From the IMG/VR virus record IMGVR_UViG_3300042389_000098, positions 1 through 26,378 of that record: 26,378 nucleotides of DNA. One strand, given 5' to 3'. The notes under the pieces were generated by a model. It did no database searches. It saw only the letters and a program-made list of their open reading frames with translations, and had not been told where the DNA came from. Of the stretch, positions 26,252 to 26,378 are shown one piece after another. The position numbers and the translations under genes were made by a program. The first letter of the stretch is position 1. Each line of letters starts with the position of its first letter. The DNA is from a virus.

Positions 26252-26378
26252 CTTCCACCTCCACAAAGTCTCCGTTAGGACACGGACCATGCCCGACCCA
26301 CGGGCCGATCCACGTTTGCCATGTGCTGTCGGGATGCACAGGATTCATGTGCACGTTCCTTGCGCATTGTTTGCACTG
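26244..26378 (-). CDS. C-terminal fragment of a Cys-containing small protein (44 aa visible)
   Basis: The frame is open to the right edge and ends at TGA 26246-26244. The visible 44 residues start Q-C-K-Q-C-A-R-N-V-H, continue PVHPDSTWQTWIGPWVGHGP, and end C-P-N-G-D-F-V-E-V-E-D-E. A C-x2-C pair with later His and Cys could bind zinc. The start lies outside the window. It overlaps the next gene by eight bases, as the rest of this operon does, which supports it. Function unknown. Confidence 0.6.
   Translation of the reverse strand, partial: QCKQCARNVHMNPVHPDSTWQTWIGPWVGHGPCPNGDFVEVEDE

Overview
The window is a stretch of a tailed bacteriophage or prophage genome (Caudoviricetes). It probably comes from a short-tailed, P22-like or generally podovirus-like virus of a freshwater or soil betaproteobacterium. 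The host is inferred from the moderately high GC, the style of the small accessory genes and structural-protein motifs typical of environmental phage contigs; nothing in the window proves it. Portal, terminase and major capsid genes are not present and presumably lie to the left.

Layout. From 1 to 24733 everything that looks real is on the + strand, packed with start/stop overlaps or gaps of a few bases. It opens with the 3' end of an adaptor-like gene and an A-rich HNH endonuclease gene that looks like an insertion. Next come small virion proteins, a 541-aa structural protein, a 54-aa protein, a 271-aa protein made of 22-residue and 11-residue repeats, and a tail fibre or spike ending in a self-cleaving S74 chaperone domain. 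A lysis cassette follows (two membrane proteins and a GH19 endolysin), then a nozzle/stabilisation-like protein and a second tail-associated structural protein. The + strand block ends with four probable internal (ejected) virion proteins of 632, 575, 545 and 2937 aa.

The 2937-aa protein takes up one third of the window. It is a 'polyvalent' protein: a membrane-active-looking N-terminal part, a ParB-like domain, a HExxH metallopeptidase, an uncharacterised helical domain, an NlpC/P60-like cysteine peptidase, a GNAT acetyltransferase, a second ParB-like segment and a long C-terminal region of the LPD38 type. Its C-terminal modules are separated by a recurring K-x-S-L-R tag.

Two short ORFs lie wholly inside the giant gene, both in its +1 frame, both in Ala/Pro/Gly-rich linkers and both with a strong Shine-Dalgarno sequence six bases before an ATG. 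They are the best candidates here for undescribed genes.

From 24720 to 26378 the genes are on the - strand and converge on the giant gene. They form a compact operon read from right to left: a partial Cys-containing protein, an 82-aa protein, a 59-aa protein, a winged-helix-like protein, an NrdR-like zinc ribbon, a DUF3310 protein and a Ref-like HNH nuclease, most with 4-base or longer overlaps. This looks like an early or regulatory/recombination operon. A hairpin just past the giant gene's stop may separate the two convergent transcripts. No gene-free stretch longer than about 60 bases was found, and no tRNA, CRISPR array or insertion sequence was seen.
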